Positions 10,281-22,217 of a stretch of 64,000 bases of DNA are shown one piece after another; the first letter of the stretch is position 1; the number at the start of each line of letters is the position of its first letter. The notes beneath the pieces are model-generated. The model saw only the letters and a program-made list of their open reading frames with translations. It had not been told where the DNA came from and ran no database searches. Source of the stretch: Ligustrum vulgare. Taxonomy: Eukaryota > Streptophyta > Magnoliopsida > Lamiales > Oleaceae. Where the stretch lies: the NCBI GenBank assembly GCA_963555705.1, contig OY743170.1, forward strand, positions 26,660,862 to 26,724,861. The letters run 5' to 3'. Made by a program: the position numbers and the translations under genes.

Positions 10281-11400
10281 ATGATGACTTGGAATATGGA
10301 GGAATTGGAAAAGAAACATGAGAACGATATGCAGAATGTGGTGGGCAAGCTGGATAATCTATCTTCAAAATCGGAATCTAAATGGGAAGAAATTACTCAG
10401 TTCGTGAAAGTAATGTGGAGACGAGGAAGAACCATGAAGATAATGAAAGGAGGATCTGATCTATGGAAGAAGCGATGATGGAGCTGAAGAAGGTAATAAC
10501 TGGAGAAGGAAAAGGGGTCCAAAACTGTAACTATGCCAGATTATGCAGGAGCAGGCATATTGGGCCCACCCCCAGTCCATAAAGAAGCTGGACCTTCCAC
10601 TCATGTACCACATACGCAATTTACCACTACAAATTCCGGGTATCAAGTTAACTTGCCTAAAATTGATTTTCCCATATTTGAAGGAGTTGGTCCAAGGGAG
10701 TGGGTAAGGAAGGCTCACTAGTATTTTTTAATGCACAAAACCCCTGATCATTTGAGGCTGGAGATAGCTCAAATGTACCTCAAAGAAAAGGCGGATATCT
10801 GGTTCAGTGGATTCATAGCATCACGGCCAGGTACTGAATGGAGACATTTTACTGAGGAATTGTGTCTGAGATTTTCAGAAAAATGTGGGGAGGATATAAT
10901 TGAATCCTTATGTAAGATTAAACAGAGGGGCAGTATCGTGGAATATATAGAGAATTTTGAGGAGTTGAAGGCACAATGTATGTCGACGTTGCCAAACTTA
11001 CCTGAGAGCTACTATGTAGCAGTGTTTACCAGTGGACTCAAGGAAGAAATTAAAGCCACCATTAAGATGTTTAAACTCAATACCCTCTCCAAGACCTTTG
11101 AACTAGCCCAAATACAAGAAACCTCCCTCTCATCCATCACCAAATCTAAACCCACATATAAACCACCTCCACCATATAGACCTACCTACTCAAACCACCG
11201 GAACCAGAGCACTTCCTCTTACTCAAACAGCAACCCAGAAATTCATATACATAAGCCTAATCCTATTCCCATACACCAACCTACTCCCAATTATAAAACT
11301 ATTTCTCCCGCTAAGATATAAAACAGAAGAAACCTGGGCCTTTGTTTCAAATGTAATGAGAAGTTCACACCCGGACATGTGTGCAAATATAGGTCCATCA
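10281..11400 (+). pseudogene. gag of the CDA-disrupting gypsy element
   Basis: The capsid/nucleocapsid polyprotein packages the element RNA. An N-terminal coiled-coil-like part (MEELEKKHENDMQNVVGKLD) is followed by KIDFPIFEGVGPREWVRKA, then the Retrotrans_gag core at 10731-11321 (EIAQMYLKEKADIWFSGF, VEYIENFEELKAQCM), a proline-rich linker, and a zinc knuckle CFKCNEKFTPGHVC at about 11345. The gag frame is broken by stops near 10478 and 10721 (TAG in RKAH*YF) and again at 11322, so no intact Gag can be made from one frame. Confidence 0.8.
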
Positions 11401-11860
11401 GCTTCATGGTAATAGAAAAGGAAGGAGGGAACCAGACTGAAATAGCAGAGGATATTCCTGGAGGTGAAGAGGAGGAAGAGGTACACATATCTTGTAATGC
11501 TTTATATGGCAGTACTAATCCCAAACTGAGGACTATAAGGAATCCTGGAAGCTTGAAGGGAAGAAGAATTTATATTTTAATTGATGGTGGTAGTACACAT
11601 AGTTTTGTGGATGAGAAAATAGCAAAGAGTTTGGGGTTTCAAACTAGCCAAGGGAACACAAAAATTATAAGGATAGCTAATGGAGATAGAATTGTGAGTG
11701 AAGCTATTTCTCAACCGGTTTGTTGGCAAATGCAGGAATATGAGTTTCAATATCAAATGAGAACTTTAAAACTGGGTGGGAGTGATGTAGTTCTTGGAAT
11801 TAATTGGTTGAGCCAATTTGGTCCCGTCAGTACGAGTATGCGGAAGGTTGGATTAGTTTC
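11379..11860 (+). pseudogene. Aspartic protease of the CDA-disrupting gypsy element
   Basis: The retropepsin region reads IYILIDGGSTHSFVDEKIAK and then VVLGINWLSQFGPV. The catalytic motif is D-G-G-S where most elements have D-S-G-S; the aspartate is kept. A frameshift at about 11825-11835 separates it from the RT frame: after FGPV the continuation QYEYAEGWISFKH is found in another frame. Confidence 0.75.
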
Positions 11861-13570
11861 AAACATAAGGAAGAAACTCTCACTTTCTATGGTGAGGGAG
11901 AGGGTGGTATACATTTGATGGAGGTGGAGGAGCTGGACCAATGGTTTGGGGGAGAGGAATATGGGCTCATGGCTAAAATAAACTCCATTTCAGCAGATGA
12001 GATGACTGTTGTGCCAAGATTATTTCAAGGAGTGATCAAGGAATTTGAAAAAGTTTTTGACAAACCAATGGGTTTACCACCTATAAGAGAACATGAGCAT
12101 CAAATCACTCTTAAAGAAGGAGTACAACCCTTTAAACTCAGGCCATATAGATGCCCTTATATCCGAAAAACGGAGATTGAGAAATTAATGACAGAGATGC
12201 TAGAAGCTGGCATCACAAGGGTGAGTAGAAGCCCTTTTGCTTCTCCGGTGCTACTGGTAAAGAAGAAAGATGGATCGTGGAGGTTTTTTGTTGACTATAG
12301 GCAATTGAATAGCCTAACTATCAAGGATAAGTTTCCAATGCCAATGATTGATGAGTTATTAGATGAATTAAATGGGGCAACCATTTTTTCCAAGATTGAC
12401 TTGAGGGCAGGATATCATCGGATCCGGGTAAAGGAGGAAGATGTTTTCAAGACAGCTTTTAGAACCCATCAAGGACTATATGAGTTTAAGGTTATGCCTT
12501 TCGGCTTCACTAATGCTCCAGCAACATTTCAGAGCTTAATGAATAAAGTGTTTCAGCCCTATCTAAGGAGGTTTGTACTAGTCTTTTTCGATGACATATT
12601 GGTTTACAGCAAATGTGGAACAAATCATGATGGGCATCTGAGGTTGGTATTGCAATTACTTAAGGAACATAAGTTGTTTGCGAAATTTAGCAAGTGTGCT
12701 TTTGGTCAATCCTCAATAGAGTATCTGGGGCATGTGATTAGCGCAAATGGGGTATCAGCAGATCCAAAGAAAGTGGCAGCCATGCAAGACTGGCATATAC
12801 CAATATCCTTGAAAAAGTTGAGGGGTTTTTTGGGTCTCACCGGTTATTACAGACGATTCATTAAAGGTTATGGAACATTAGCCAAACATTTAACCAGCTT
12901 ACTAAAAAAGGAGGGTTTTAACTGGTCCCAGGAAGTAGAGGAAGCCTTCAACCATCTAAAGACAGCCGTGTGCAACACTCCTATTTTAGCAATGCCAGAT
13001 TTTGGGTTGCCATTTGTGGTAGAAACAAATGCATTTTATGGGGGATTAGGGGCTGTGTTGATGCAAAATAACAGGCCCATAGCTTTTATGAGTAAGGCTA
13101 TTAGAACAGGGAGTCTGGGGCTATCTATTTATGAGAAGGAATTGCTGGCCTCAGTGACAATAATCCGTAAATGGCGACACTATTTAGAAGGGCACTATTT
13201 CATAATCAAAACTGATCATCAGTCTCTGAAGTACCTCTTGGAGCAAAGAATAACCACACCCTTACAGCAAAAATGGCTCACCAAATTGATGGGGCTGAAC
13301 TATGAGATCCAATAGAAGATGGGGAAGAACAATGCTGCGGCGGATGGTTTATCCAGAAAGTTTAAAACTAAAGGGGAACTAGCAGCTGTTACCATGGTCA
13401 GGCTAGCTTGGATTCAAGAGGTAATAGATAGCTACATGAATGATGAGTTAGCTTCAGAAAAGATTCAAGCAGTCACAATTGATCCTAAGTCAGAGGTAGA
13501 CTACTCCTACAACAATGGAGTTTTAAAATACAAGGATAAGCTCTACATTGGCTCACGGGGGAGACATTAG
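11830..13570 (+). pseudogene. Reverse transcriptase-RNase H of the CDA-disrupting gypsy element
   Basis: The long open frame 11804-13315 holds a nearly complete RT: SPFASPVLLVKKKDGSWRF, FSKIDLRAGYHRIRV, FKVMPFGFTNAPATFQ and the catalytic box VFFDDILVYS (FFDD in place of YVDD, both Asp kept). RNase H follows: FVVETNAFYGGLGAVLMQ, SIYEKELLA and IIKTDHQSLKYL. The first catalytic Asp (ETDAS in active relatives) reads Asn here. A TAG at 13313-13315 interrupts just before KMGKNNAAADGLSRK, which continues in the same frame to 13570. Confidence 0.85.
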
Positions 13571-14863
13571 AAGAAAGATCATTCAAAGTATACATGACTC
13601 TTAAGAGGGAGGTCATTCAGGGATCCAAGCAAGTGTATATAGAGCCAAGCAACATTTTTACTAGCGGGGGATGAGTAGAAGTATCAAGCAACAGGTGCTT
13701 GAATGTGAAACTTTCCAAAGAAGTAAGGAAGAACATGTTAAATACTTGGGGCTGCTTGAACCCCTGCCAGAACCCCTTCATTCATGGAGCCATATATCAA
13801 TGGACTTCATTGAAGGGCTGCCAATGTCAAAGGGAAAAACTACTATCCTGGTAGTTATTGATAGGTTCACCAAGTACGGCCACTTTATTCCCCTCAAACA
13901 TCCATTCACATCAGCACAAATAGTAGAGGTTTTTTTAGATAATATACACAAACTACATGGCCTGCCCCAATGTATAGTCTCGGATCGAGATAAAAATTTT
14001 ACTAGCCTTTTCTGCCAGGAATTATTCCGACTCTTGGGAGTTAAATTGCAACTCAGCATAGCTTACCATCCTCAAACCAATGGGTAAACCGAAAGACTCA
14101 ATCAGTGTTTAGAGACTTATATCTAAGGTGTATGACTGGATATATTCCCCAAGCATGGGTAAAGTGGTTACCAATGGCGGAATGGTGGTATAACACTACG
14201 TATCACTCTTTCATTCAAAGAACTCCTTTTGAAGCATTATATGGAATTCCTCCCCCCAGACTAGCTATTGGACCATACCAACACAGCAAGTTGGCAGCAG
14301 TGACTGAAGCATTAGAAGAAAGATAAGGGTTTGACCTAGTATTGAGGGAATGTTTAACTCAAGCTCGAGCTAGAATGAAAAATTATGCGGATCAGAAGAG
14401 AATCGAAAGACAGTTTGAAGTGGGTGAATGGGTGTTTCTTAAGTTACACCCCTATCAGCAAACCACTGTGGCGCGAAGGAGTAATCAAAAGTTGAATCAT
14501 AAATATTTTGGGCCATATAAAATTGAGGAGAAGATTGGTCAGGTGGCGTATAAACTAGCTTTTCCAGAGAATTCTAAGGTACATCCCGTATTTCATGCGT
14601 CTTTACTTAAGAAGAAAATTGGAGAACATGAACTATCTGCTACCGAATTACTAGTAATAGATCCTGAATTAACTACCATGCTCATGCTGGAAAGAGTTAT
14701 TCAAACTAGAGAGGTGAGTAAGAGGCGGCGAATGGAAGTGCAGTGGCTAGTTAAGTGGAATGGTTTTCCTGAAGAGGATTCAACCTGGGAGTCAGCTACG
14801 ATAATGCTAACAAAGTATCCGTCATTTGACCCTTGGGGACAAGGGCCAAATAAGGGGGAGGGT
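13560..14863 (+). pseudogene. Integrase and chromodomain of the CDA-disrupting gypsy element
   Basis: The integrase inserts the cDNA copy into the host genome. The HHCC zinc region is damaged: its last CxxC reads CETF. The catalytic core has SMDFIEGLP, IVSDRDKNFTS and, after a TAA where GQ-TER is expected (about 14084), TERLNQCLETY. A frame change follows at about 14100. The C-terminal part is open (14342-15001): VGEWVFLKLHPYQQ, VHPVFHASLLKKK and a chromodomain-like VQWLVKWNGFPEEDSTWES. The frame then runs through the polypurine tract into the 3' LTR. Confidence 0.82.
14851..14863 (+). other. Polypurine tract of the CDA-disrupting gypsy element
   Basis: TAAGGGGGAGGGT lies immediately before the 3' LTR start TGTCATATGCC. 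It primes plus-strand synthesis in LTR retrotransposons. Confidence 0.8.
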
Positions 14864-15365
14864 TGTCATATGCCAATTCAGAGAGAAGCAGTATTGAGTT
14901 GGGGAAGGAAGAACATCAGAACTAGGAAGAGGGAGCCAGTGAAGAAGACGTACCAGAAGGAAGCAACAACATTAACGGATATATATATATATGATGTTTA
15001 AATTCTTCAGACGATGTCGTTTCACTACTGGAGGCACTATTACGTTTTTTTTTTATATGCAAACACACTTTTAGTTACTAGTATAAATAATTGTTTTATT
15101 TTTTCTATTGGGGATGTCAGGAAAACCGAATTATCTCTACCTTCTGATTCTTCTTCTGATCTTCTTATTCTTCTTCTGATCTTCTATCATTTTTCTCCTT
15201 TTCTTTTTCCGCTTATTGAACAATTACTGTAATACTCAAGTTAATTGAGATTATACTTCAGCTGGACTTTTTCAATTAATTCTAATTGTTGGCGAATTTG
15301 AGTGGGTTTGTTAATTGTTGTGATTCTAGAAACTGAGCTTGTGATTTTGAGGTTCACCTGTGACA
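14864..15365 (+). repeat. 3' LTR of the CDA-disrupting gypsy element
   Basis: It begins TGTCATATGCC and ends CACCTGTGACA, so TGTCA/TGACA form a 5-bp terminal inverted repeat. Differences from the 5' LTR are scattered substitutions, a (TA)n expansion at 14980-14992, and a tandem duplication of a TTCTTCTGATCTTC word at 15150-15185. Confidence 0.9.
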
Positions 15366-15703
15366 TATTTTTGAGAAAAGCGGCATTGGAAGCTGCTAAT
15401 AATGCACATGCACCATATAATGGGTGCCCTTCTGGGGTGGCTTTGATGGATTCTACAAGGAAGGTGGATAGAGGGTCGTATTTGGAATCTTCCGTATACA
15501 ATCCTAGTTTAGGGCCGGTGCAGGCGGCATTGGTGGCGTATGTGGCTGGAGGCGGTGGTGGGTATGAGAGTATTCTGGCGGCAGTTTTGGTGGAGATAAG
15601 AAGAGGCCAAGGTGAAGCGGGTAGATACTGCAAAGCTTATACTGAAGGCAGTTTCAGCCAGGTGTGTATTCACGGTGTTCTATTGTCGACAAGCAAAAAA
15701 TAG
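15366..15703 (+). pseudogene. CDA: Cytidine deaminase pseudogene, C-terminal half
   Basis: Directly after the 3' LTR the frame reads FLRKAALEAANNAHAPYNGC, then CPSGVALMDSTRKVDRGSYL, SLGPVQAALVAYVAGGGGGY and ILAAVLVE, ending KK with TAG at 15701-15703. This is the catalytically silent second domain of plant cytidine deaminases, which packs on the catalytic half. Read with 9277-9773 it completes the gene apart from the linker. The C-terminal frame is open, so the only damage seen in this half is its separation from the first. Confidence 0.88.
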
Positions 15704-16455
15704 ATGTAAAAATCGTTTGTGATTAATGTGAGTTCAACTGTATTAATTGTTTGCAACTGTAAATTAATCCATTCCGTTTAAGCTTTCATTGGGGTTCATT
15801 TCATCTACAGTAGGATCGAAAACACTTCTACATCCAAGTTTCATTGAGCACAAATCTGTGAGTGAATTATAAAAGTCGCTGTCTTTCTTTGCAAATAGTT
15901 CCGGATTTCACTCTTGAAATTTTGGAAATGAAAACATTAAATTATTTATGTTCTATCCTCTATTTTTAATATTGTATGTATATGCTCAAGTCTTTCTATC
16001 AAAGCGGTCTCAATTTTGTATCCTGAAATAGAGTTCAGGATAATATGATTGAGGGGGTGTTTAGTTTGATTGTCGGTGACTCCAATTATACCGTTTAACT
16101 GAGTAGAGTTAAAAAAATTGTATTGGTGTGAATTAGTGGTATGTAATTTTTTATTTTTTTTAAATGAAAAGAAAAGAAAAATAAAACCAACGATTGATCC
16201 AACTTTACATTCATATAGAGATATGAAGTTACAGTTACTACTAGAAGTGTAAACGAGATGGCCTGGCCTTGTCTGGACTGTGTACTAGAATCGAGATGAA
16301 GATTTGGGAGAAATGTAAAGGTGCTTTTTATCTTCTGGTTTGATTACTTTAGGAAAGTCAACGCCGCACTAATGCTAGTGAGTTTTGATGCATATAATAT
16401 ATGTCGGTAAGTAAGTCATGAAAAACTCTCGTTATAATGTAAACTACAAACAAAT
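15704..16455. other. 3' flank of the deaminase pseudogene, no gene seen
   Basis: AT-rich sequence. The first ~150 bp could be the old 3' UTR. GGGGGTGTTTAGTTTGATTG at 16051-16070 resembles the end of a MITE, but no partner end was found. The stretch closes with CAAAT (16451-16455), the left target duplication of the copia element. Confidence 0.4.
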
Positions 16456-16687
16456 TGTTGCAAATTATTAAAAATATTAAATACCTAACTTGTTAGGTGT
16501 GAATGACTTATGACCACTCTTTATCCCCTAGTGGTATGAATTATTTCTATTTTATTCCTATTTACATTCTATAAATAGGGCCTTGATTTGTAACATTTCA
16601 TACAACACTCTTAATGAGAATTCTCCTCTCATTCTCTCCATCTCTTTATCAATTCTCTTGTTCTTAAATTTAGGTAGTTTCACAACA
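16456..16687 (+). repeat. 5' LTR of copia element, with TATA box
   Basis: It runs from TGTTGCAAATTATT to TTTCACAACA. CTATAAATAGGGCC (TATA box at about 16570) and a CT-rich downstream part fit an LTR promoter. A PBS-like TTATCAGGACGAGC follows at 16690. Confidence 0.92.
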
Positions 16688-17435
16688 CGTTATCAGGACG
16701 AGCCTCTAGTAATAAAAAAAAAGGATTATGCTCTACAGTTGCATCTACGGATGATCCTCTGTATCAGAAACTTTGCTATTACCACTAAAATCTAATTCTA
16801 TAAACACGAATCGTTTACTGGAGTTTACGTTTTAAGACTAATCATTCTAAATCTATCATCCGTTTTACAAGAGAATAAGGTATGTTGTTTGATAATATTC
16901 TAATAATATTATTATCCGTGTTTAATTTAATTATTCAATATTTTATTTGATCTATTCAGTAGAAAATTGCTAATGTTTAAATGAGATTTATTTCTTGAAG
17001 AACTACAATTTTATAAATATAGAATTATTCTAGAAGAATTATTTATCATTACTCCTGAAGAAGTACAATGATACAATAAGTTAATATTCCTGAAGAATAT
17101 TACTTGATTTCGAAGAATACAAATTTATAATATTAAATACGTTATAGTTCTCCCGAAGAGCTAATTCAATAAATTGTTATTATTGAATAATGACAACTAT
17201 TCTATAAGGATATTTATTGATCCTGAAGATATAATAATAAACTTCATCAATATTTTCAAGAATATTGTGCTCTCGAAGCAGCACATGTTTTGAAGAAATA
17301 TCAAACTTGTATACACAAATTAATCCTGAAGGAAAGCATTAAATTAATTTCATGTTGACATGAATATTAATAACTGAAAATCTTTGATTGATTTCTATAT
17401 GATTTAATAACTGCATTTTTTTTCATCATATAGTT

Positions 17436-18470
17436 ATGTCTAATATCACAAAGCTTGAGTTCGTTACACTAGACATATCGGGCAAGAATTACCTGTCTTG
17501 GACACTTGATGCAGAAATTCACCTGATCTCAAAGGGATTGGGAGACACGTTAAAAGAAGAAAATGAAACATCCCAACAAGATCGTGCAAAAGCACTTATC
17601 TTCCTTCGCCACCACCTCCACGATGGATTAAAAGTTGAGTATCTCACAATAAAAGATCCATATGTTCTTTGGGAAGATTTGAAGGAAAGATTTGATCACC
17701 AGAGGACTATAGTCCTCCCCAAAGCCCGTTATGAGTGGATACACCTCCGCTTACAGGATTTCAAAACAGTGAGTAAATACAACTCTGAGTTATTCAGAAT
17801 ATGCTCAAAATTAACTCTTTGTGGAGAAAAAATAACTGATAATGATATGTTGGAAAAAACTTTCTCCACTTTCCATGCATCAAATGTGCTCCTGCAACAG
17901 CAATATCGAGAGCGTGGATTTAAAAAATATTTTGAACTCATATCTTGCTTACTAGTTGCTGAACAAAATAATGAGTTGCTAATGAAAAATCATGAATTAC
18001 GCCCAACTGGTTCTACGGCATGCCTGAAGCAAATGCTATTGTACTGCCTAAAGCAAATGTAACATTAAACCATGGACACGGACGCCGACACAGACTTGGA
18101 CGTGGACGAGGACGTGGGCTTGGGCGTGGACGTGGACGTGGATATAATAATAAACCACATTATCAGCAACAGAACAACAACTCTAGAAAGCACAAAGCAA
18201 AAGATAATACATCCAAAAAGGAAAATGAAGACAGTTGTTATAGGTGTGGAATGAAAGGACATTGGTCCCGTACTTGTCGTACGGCAAAGCACCTTGTAGA
18301 ACTATACCAAAAATCAATCAAAGGAAAAAAAAGGTGGAAACAAATTTTACCGATTTTGATGATCTAGTTAATATGACTCATTTGGACGTCTTAGATTTTT
18401 TTGGTGATCAAAGTGGCAATACTGATCACTTAATCGGTGGCGATTTAATGGAAGTAGATTAAGTTTGATC
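17436..18470 (+). pseudogene. Copia gag with nucleocapsid zinc knuckle
   Basis: The 208-aa first frame has the UBN2-type copia gag: LEFVTLDISGKNYLSWTLDA, ALIFLRHHLHDGL, DPYVLWEDLKERFDH and FRICSKLTLCGEKITDND. A frameshift at about 18060 moves to the frame at 18020-18367, which has a G/R-rich basic repeat (GRGRGLGRGRGRG) and the zinc knuckle CYRCGMKGHWSRTC at about 18235. A third frame (18244-18462) carries the tail FTDFDDLVNMTHLDVLDFFG. The antisense ORF at 18065-18292 is a shadow of the repeat. Confidence 0.82.
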
Positions 18471-18659
18471 TACTTTAAGATTGCATGTTTTGTGTGTGTT
18501 TTAAAAACAAAAGAAAGTTTGGTTTGGATTTGGAAGTTTGAGTGATGTTGTTTTTAAAATAAGTTGATAAAAGTTTGGTCTGTAATAAGTTTGTTTACTG
18601 GGAAGATATAACATTTGTGTTATTTCAGTTTATTTTTATTCACTCTTAAAACATCTATT

Positions 18660-19940
18660 TGATTATGTTTGAGATACAGGATGAATCATCAAGATATTTG
18701 TTTACCTGATAGTGCAAGTTCGCATACCATTCTTCAAGACAAAAAGTATTTTTTGGACTTAACACTAGCAAATAATCATATTCACACAATATCTGGTGAA
18801 TCATACATCATTGAAGGCTCCGGAAGAGCTAGTATTATTTTATCAAATAATACAAGATTTTATATTGATGAAGCACTCTATTCTAGCAAATCTTGAAGAA
18901 ATTTGCTTAGTTTTAGAGATATCCTCAGAAATGAATACCACATTGAAGCCATGGAAGAAAATAATACCGAATATCTTTGTATTATTTCTTTTATATCTGG
19001 CAAAAGGAAGATAAAAGAAAAACTTCGATCACTCCCATCTGGGATATATTATGCAGTTATGAAAACAATTGAATCAAACGCTATTATGAACCAGAAGTTC
19101 ATTGACCCAAAAAGTTTTATGCTTTGGCATGATTGACTTGGACATCCTGGAACTATAATGATGCGGCGAATTATTACTAACTCACATGGACATCCTTTAA
19201 AGAATCAGAAGATTCTTTCGCATGATAAATATCCATGTGTTGCTTGTTCACAAGGCAAGTTAGTCATCAGACCTTCATCTATTAAGGTTAATATTGAATC
19301 TCCTATTTTCTTGGAAAGAATTCATGGAGATATATGTGGGCCGATTCACCCACCATGTGGACCATTTCGTTATTTCATGGTTTTGATTGATGCATCAACT
19401 CGATGGTCCCATGTATGCTTGCTTTCAACAAGGAATGCAGCTTTTACTAGACTGCTTGCTCAAATAATAAAATTACGAGCTCAATTCTCAGAATACTCAA
19501 TTAAGACGATTCTCCTTGACAATGCTGGTGAATTCAGATCTCAAGCATTTGATGATTATTGTATGTCAATTGGAATTGATATTGAACATTCAGTTGCTCA
19601 TGTCCATACACAAAATGGATTAGCAGAATCATTTATCAAATGACTGCAACTCATTGCAAGGCCGTTATTAATGAAAACAAAACTTCCCACTTCTGCTTGG
19701 GGTCATGCTATATTACATGCTGCATCATTGGTTCGAATAAGGCCAACTTCTTATCATCAATATTCACCTTTACAACTTGCATTTGGCCAAGAACCTAATA
19801 TTTCTCATCTGCGAGTATTTGGATGTGCTATCAAGTACCAATCTCGCCACCACAACGTACTAAAATGGGTCCCCAACGAAGACTTGGGATTTATGTGGGT
19901 TTTGATTCACCTTCCATTATCAGGTATCTTGAACCCTTAA
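18660..19940 (+). pseudogene. Copia protease and integrase, broken
   Basis: The protease motif CLPDSASSHTIL (about 18700) keeps the catalytic Asp. A gag-pre-integrase part includes MLWHD then TGA at 19135, then LGHPG. The integrase zinc region ends YPCVACSQGKL; the core has HGDICGPI, YFMVLIDASTRWSHV, ILLDNAGEF and NGLAESF followed by TGA at 19642. After that WGHAILHAASLVRIRP and YSPLQLAFGQEPNISHLRVF continue. Two in-frame stops and two frameshifts make it inactive. Stop-free stretches of over 100 codons remain, consistent with recent decay. Confidence 0.82.
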
Positions 19941-21346
19941 CAGGTGATTTATTTACTGCACGCTTTGCAAATTGTCATTTTGATGAAATGACTTTCCCAA
20001 CTTTGGGAGTAGCAAAGTTACCTTCTGATGAACAACGTAAAATTTCGTGGAATGAAAAAACATTGTCTCATTTTGATCCCCGAAATAATCAATGTGAACA
20101 AGAAGTTGAAAAGATAATTCACCTACAAAAGGTTGCAAATCAATTACCTAATGCATTTGTTGTTACAAGAAAAGTGACAAAGTCATACATTCCAGCAGGG
20201 AATACTCCAGCAAAAATTGATGTCCATGTAGGACAACCTATTATAGAAAATGAATCTCAAAAACGCCAGAAGTGTGGCCAGTCAGTTGGTGCAAAAGATT
20301 TGGTACCTAGAAACAGAAAGGTACAAGATAAAAACCAACTGAAAAAGATTCATCAATCAAATGTTAATAATGAAATTCCTGAAGAATTACAAGTGTCCGA
20401 AAATAATGAAATTTCAATAAACTATTTTTTATCTCATAAATTATGGGAACGGGATGATATTATCGTAGATGATATTTTCGCCTATAATGTGGCACTTGAA
20501 ATTATGAAAAATGAGGATCCAGAACCATAGTCTATAAAAGATTGTCAAAATAGAAATGATTGGCCAAAATGGAAAGATGCCATGAAAGCGGAATTGGATT
20601 CTTTGGAGATACGCAAAGTGTTTGGACCTATAATTCGAACACCTAAAAATATAATCCTTGTAGGATACAAGTGGATCTTTATAAGGAAGTGAAATGAAAA
20701 TAACGAAGTTACTAGATATAAAGCCCGACTCGTAGCCCAAGGTTTCTCCCAAAGACCTGGAATAGATTATGAAGAAACATATTCTCCCGTAATGGACACC
20801 ATAACATTTAGATTTTTAATCAGTTTGGCTGTGTCACAAGAGCTAGATATGCGACTTATGGATGTAGTAACTGCTTATCTACATGGTTCACTTGATAGCG
20901 ATATATATATATGAAAATCCCTGAAGGATTTAAAGTTCCAGAAGCAAATGATTCATCATCCAAAACCATGTTTTCAATCAAATTACAAAGATCATTGTAC
21001 GGATTAAAGCAATCCGAAAGAATTTGGTATAATCGCCTTAGCGTATATTTGTTGAAAGAGGGCTACAAAAATGACGATGTCTGCCCATGTGTTTTCATAA
21101 AGAAAAAAAAATATTGGATTTGCAATTATAGCAGTTTATGTTGATGATTTAAATCTTATAGGAACTCCAGAAGAGCTTCATAAAACTGCTGAATATTTAC
21201 AAAAGGAATTTGAAATGAAAGACTTGGGAAAAACTAAATTTTGTCTTGGTGCAAATTGAACATTTTCCAGAAAGATTATTTGTTCATCAATCTTCTTATA
21301 CGGAAAAAGTATTGGAACGATTTTCTATGGGTAAAGCTTATCCACT
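19823..21346 (+). pseudogene. Copia integrase tail and reverse transcriptase, truncated
   Basis: After the integrase tail (19823-20530) the RT domain starts: ARLVAQGFSQRPGIDYEETY, SPVMDTITFRFLISLAVSQE, MDVVTAYLHGSLD, IPEGFKVPEAN, SLYGLKQSERIWYNRL and, in another frame, AVYVDDLNLIG with the intact YVDD box at about 21137. It ends at VLERFSMGKAYPL, where the gypsy LTR begins at 21349. Stops at 20530 and near 20690 and several frameshifts are present. Confidence 0.8.
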
Positions 21347-21810
21347 GATGTAATACCACTTTTCGTTTTACACGCTTTCTGGAATATCACCCAATTTCTA
21401 TGTTGATACTATGATGAATTATTTATTTGGCAATTATTATTGATAATAAGTTGAATTATTTTGCAGTGGAAGGACTTGGACGCAGTCTCGAGCAATGTGC
21501 CAATTAAAATGTTTATAAATTGTTTACGCACAATTCTATGTCTAATTGTTTATTTTAATTTTTACTTGCCATTTCTATTTTAATTGAGTAGTAAGTTGCC
21601 TAAATTGCATTAAATTGAAGTTGGGAAAAGTTTGGTGACACTTTGGAATTTTAATTGAGGGTTGTGGACTTAAATTACCAATTTATGAAAGTTGAGGGAC
21701 CAATTTACAAATTCCAAAAGATTATATCTAAACCTAAAACCCAAACCATCATTTTCTCTCACTCGCGATCTCTCATTCTCAGACTCAACACTCTCTATCC
21801 CTCAACCTCT

Positions 21811-21851
<41 letters not shown>
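21811..21851. repeat. (TC)n microsatellite
   Basis: About 20 TC units inside the long gypsy LTR. Confidence 0.9.
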
Positions 21852-21853
<2 letters not shown>

Positions 21854-22163
21854 CGACCTCTGCCTCTCGTCGCTCTCTCTCGATCTCACCTGTCTATCTC
21901 ACGACTCACGCACGCTCCAGCGCCGGCAACACGAACCAGCGCCGGTGACCCCGACCACCACTACCCCTTACCCTCACACTCCACGCACACGCACACACCT
22001 CGCGACCACTGCCTCACACACGGGTCCTCACACACTCGCGAACACCCGCACATATACAGCACTGTATGTATGTATTGATGTATGTAAGTATTATTGTTAA
22101 TATTTCAGATTTTTAATTATTCTAGATTTCGAATTTAACTGTCAATTGGAGAGTTGGTATTGT

Positions 22164-22165
<2 letters not shown>

Positions 22166-22217
<52 letters not shown>
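22166..22217. repeat. (TG)n(TA)n compound microsatellite
   Basis: About 16 TG units run into about 9 TA units inside the long gypsy LTR. Confidence 0.9.

Larger units (their letters stand above)
9774..15365 (+). mobile_element. Ty3/gypsy chromovirus inserted in the cytidine deaminase gene
   Basis: This is a 5.6-kb LTR retrotransposon with both LTRs, a PBS complementary to initiator tRNA-Met, gag, protease, RT-RNase H, integrase and a C-terminal chromodomain, in the same orientation as the host gene. Domain order and chromodomain identify a chromovirus, probably Reina-like (inference). Every reading frame carries stops or frameshifts. No clear 5-bp target duplication is seen: the left flank is CTTCT and the right flank TATTT. 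About 25-30 residues of the deaminase linker are also missing at the junction, which suggests a deletion with or after insertion. Confidence 0.9.

Noticed and set aside
18065..18292. Antisense ORF over the copia nucleocapsid
   Set aside because: Shadow of the Gly/Arg repeat of gag; no independent support.
21655..22078. Ser/Leu-rich ORFs
   Set aside because: Products of the (TC)n microsatellite in a gypsy LTR.
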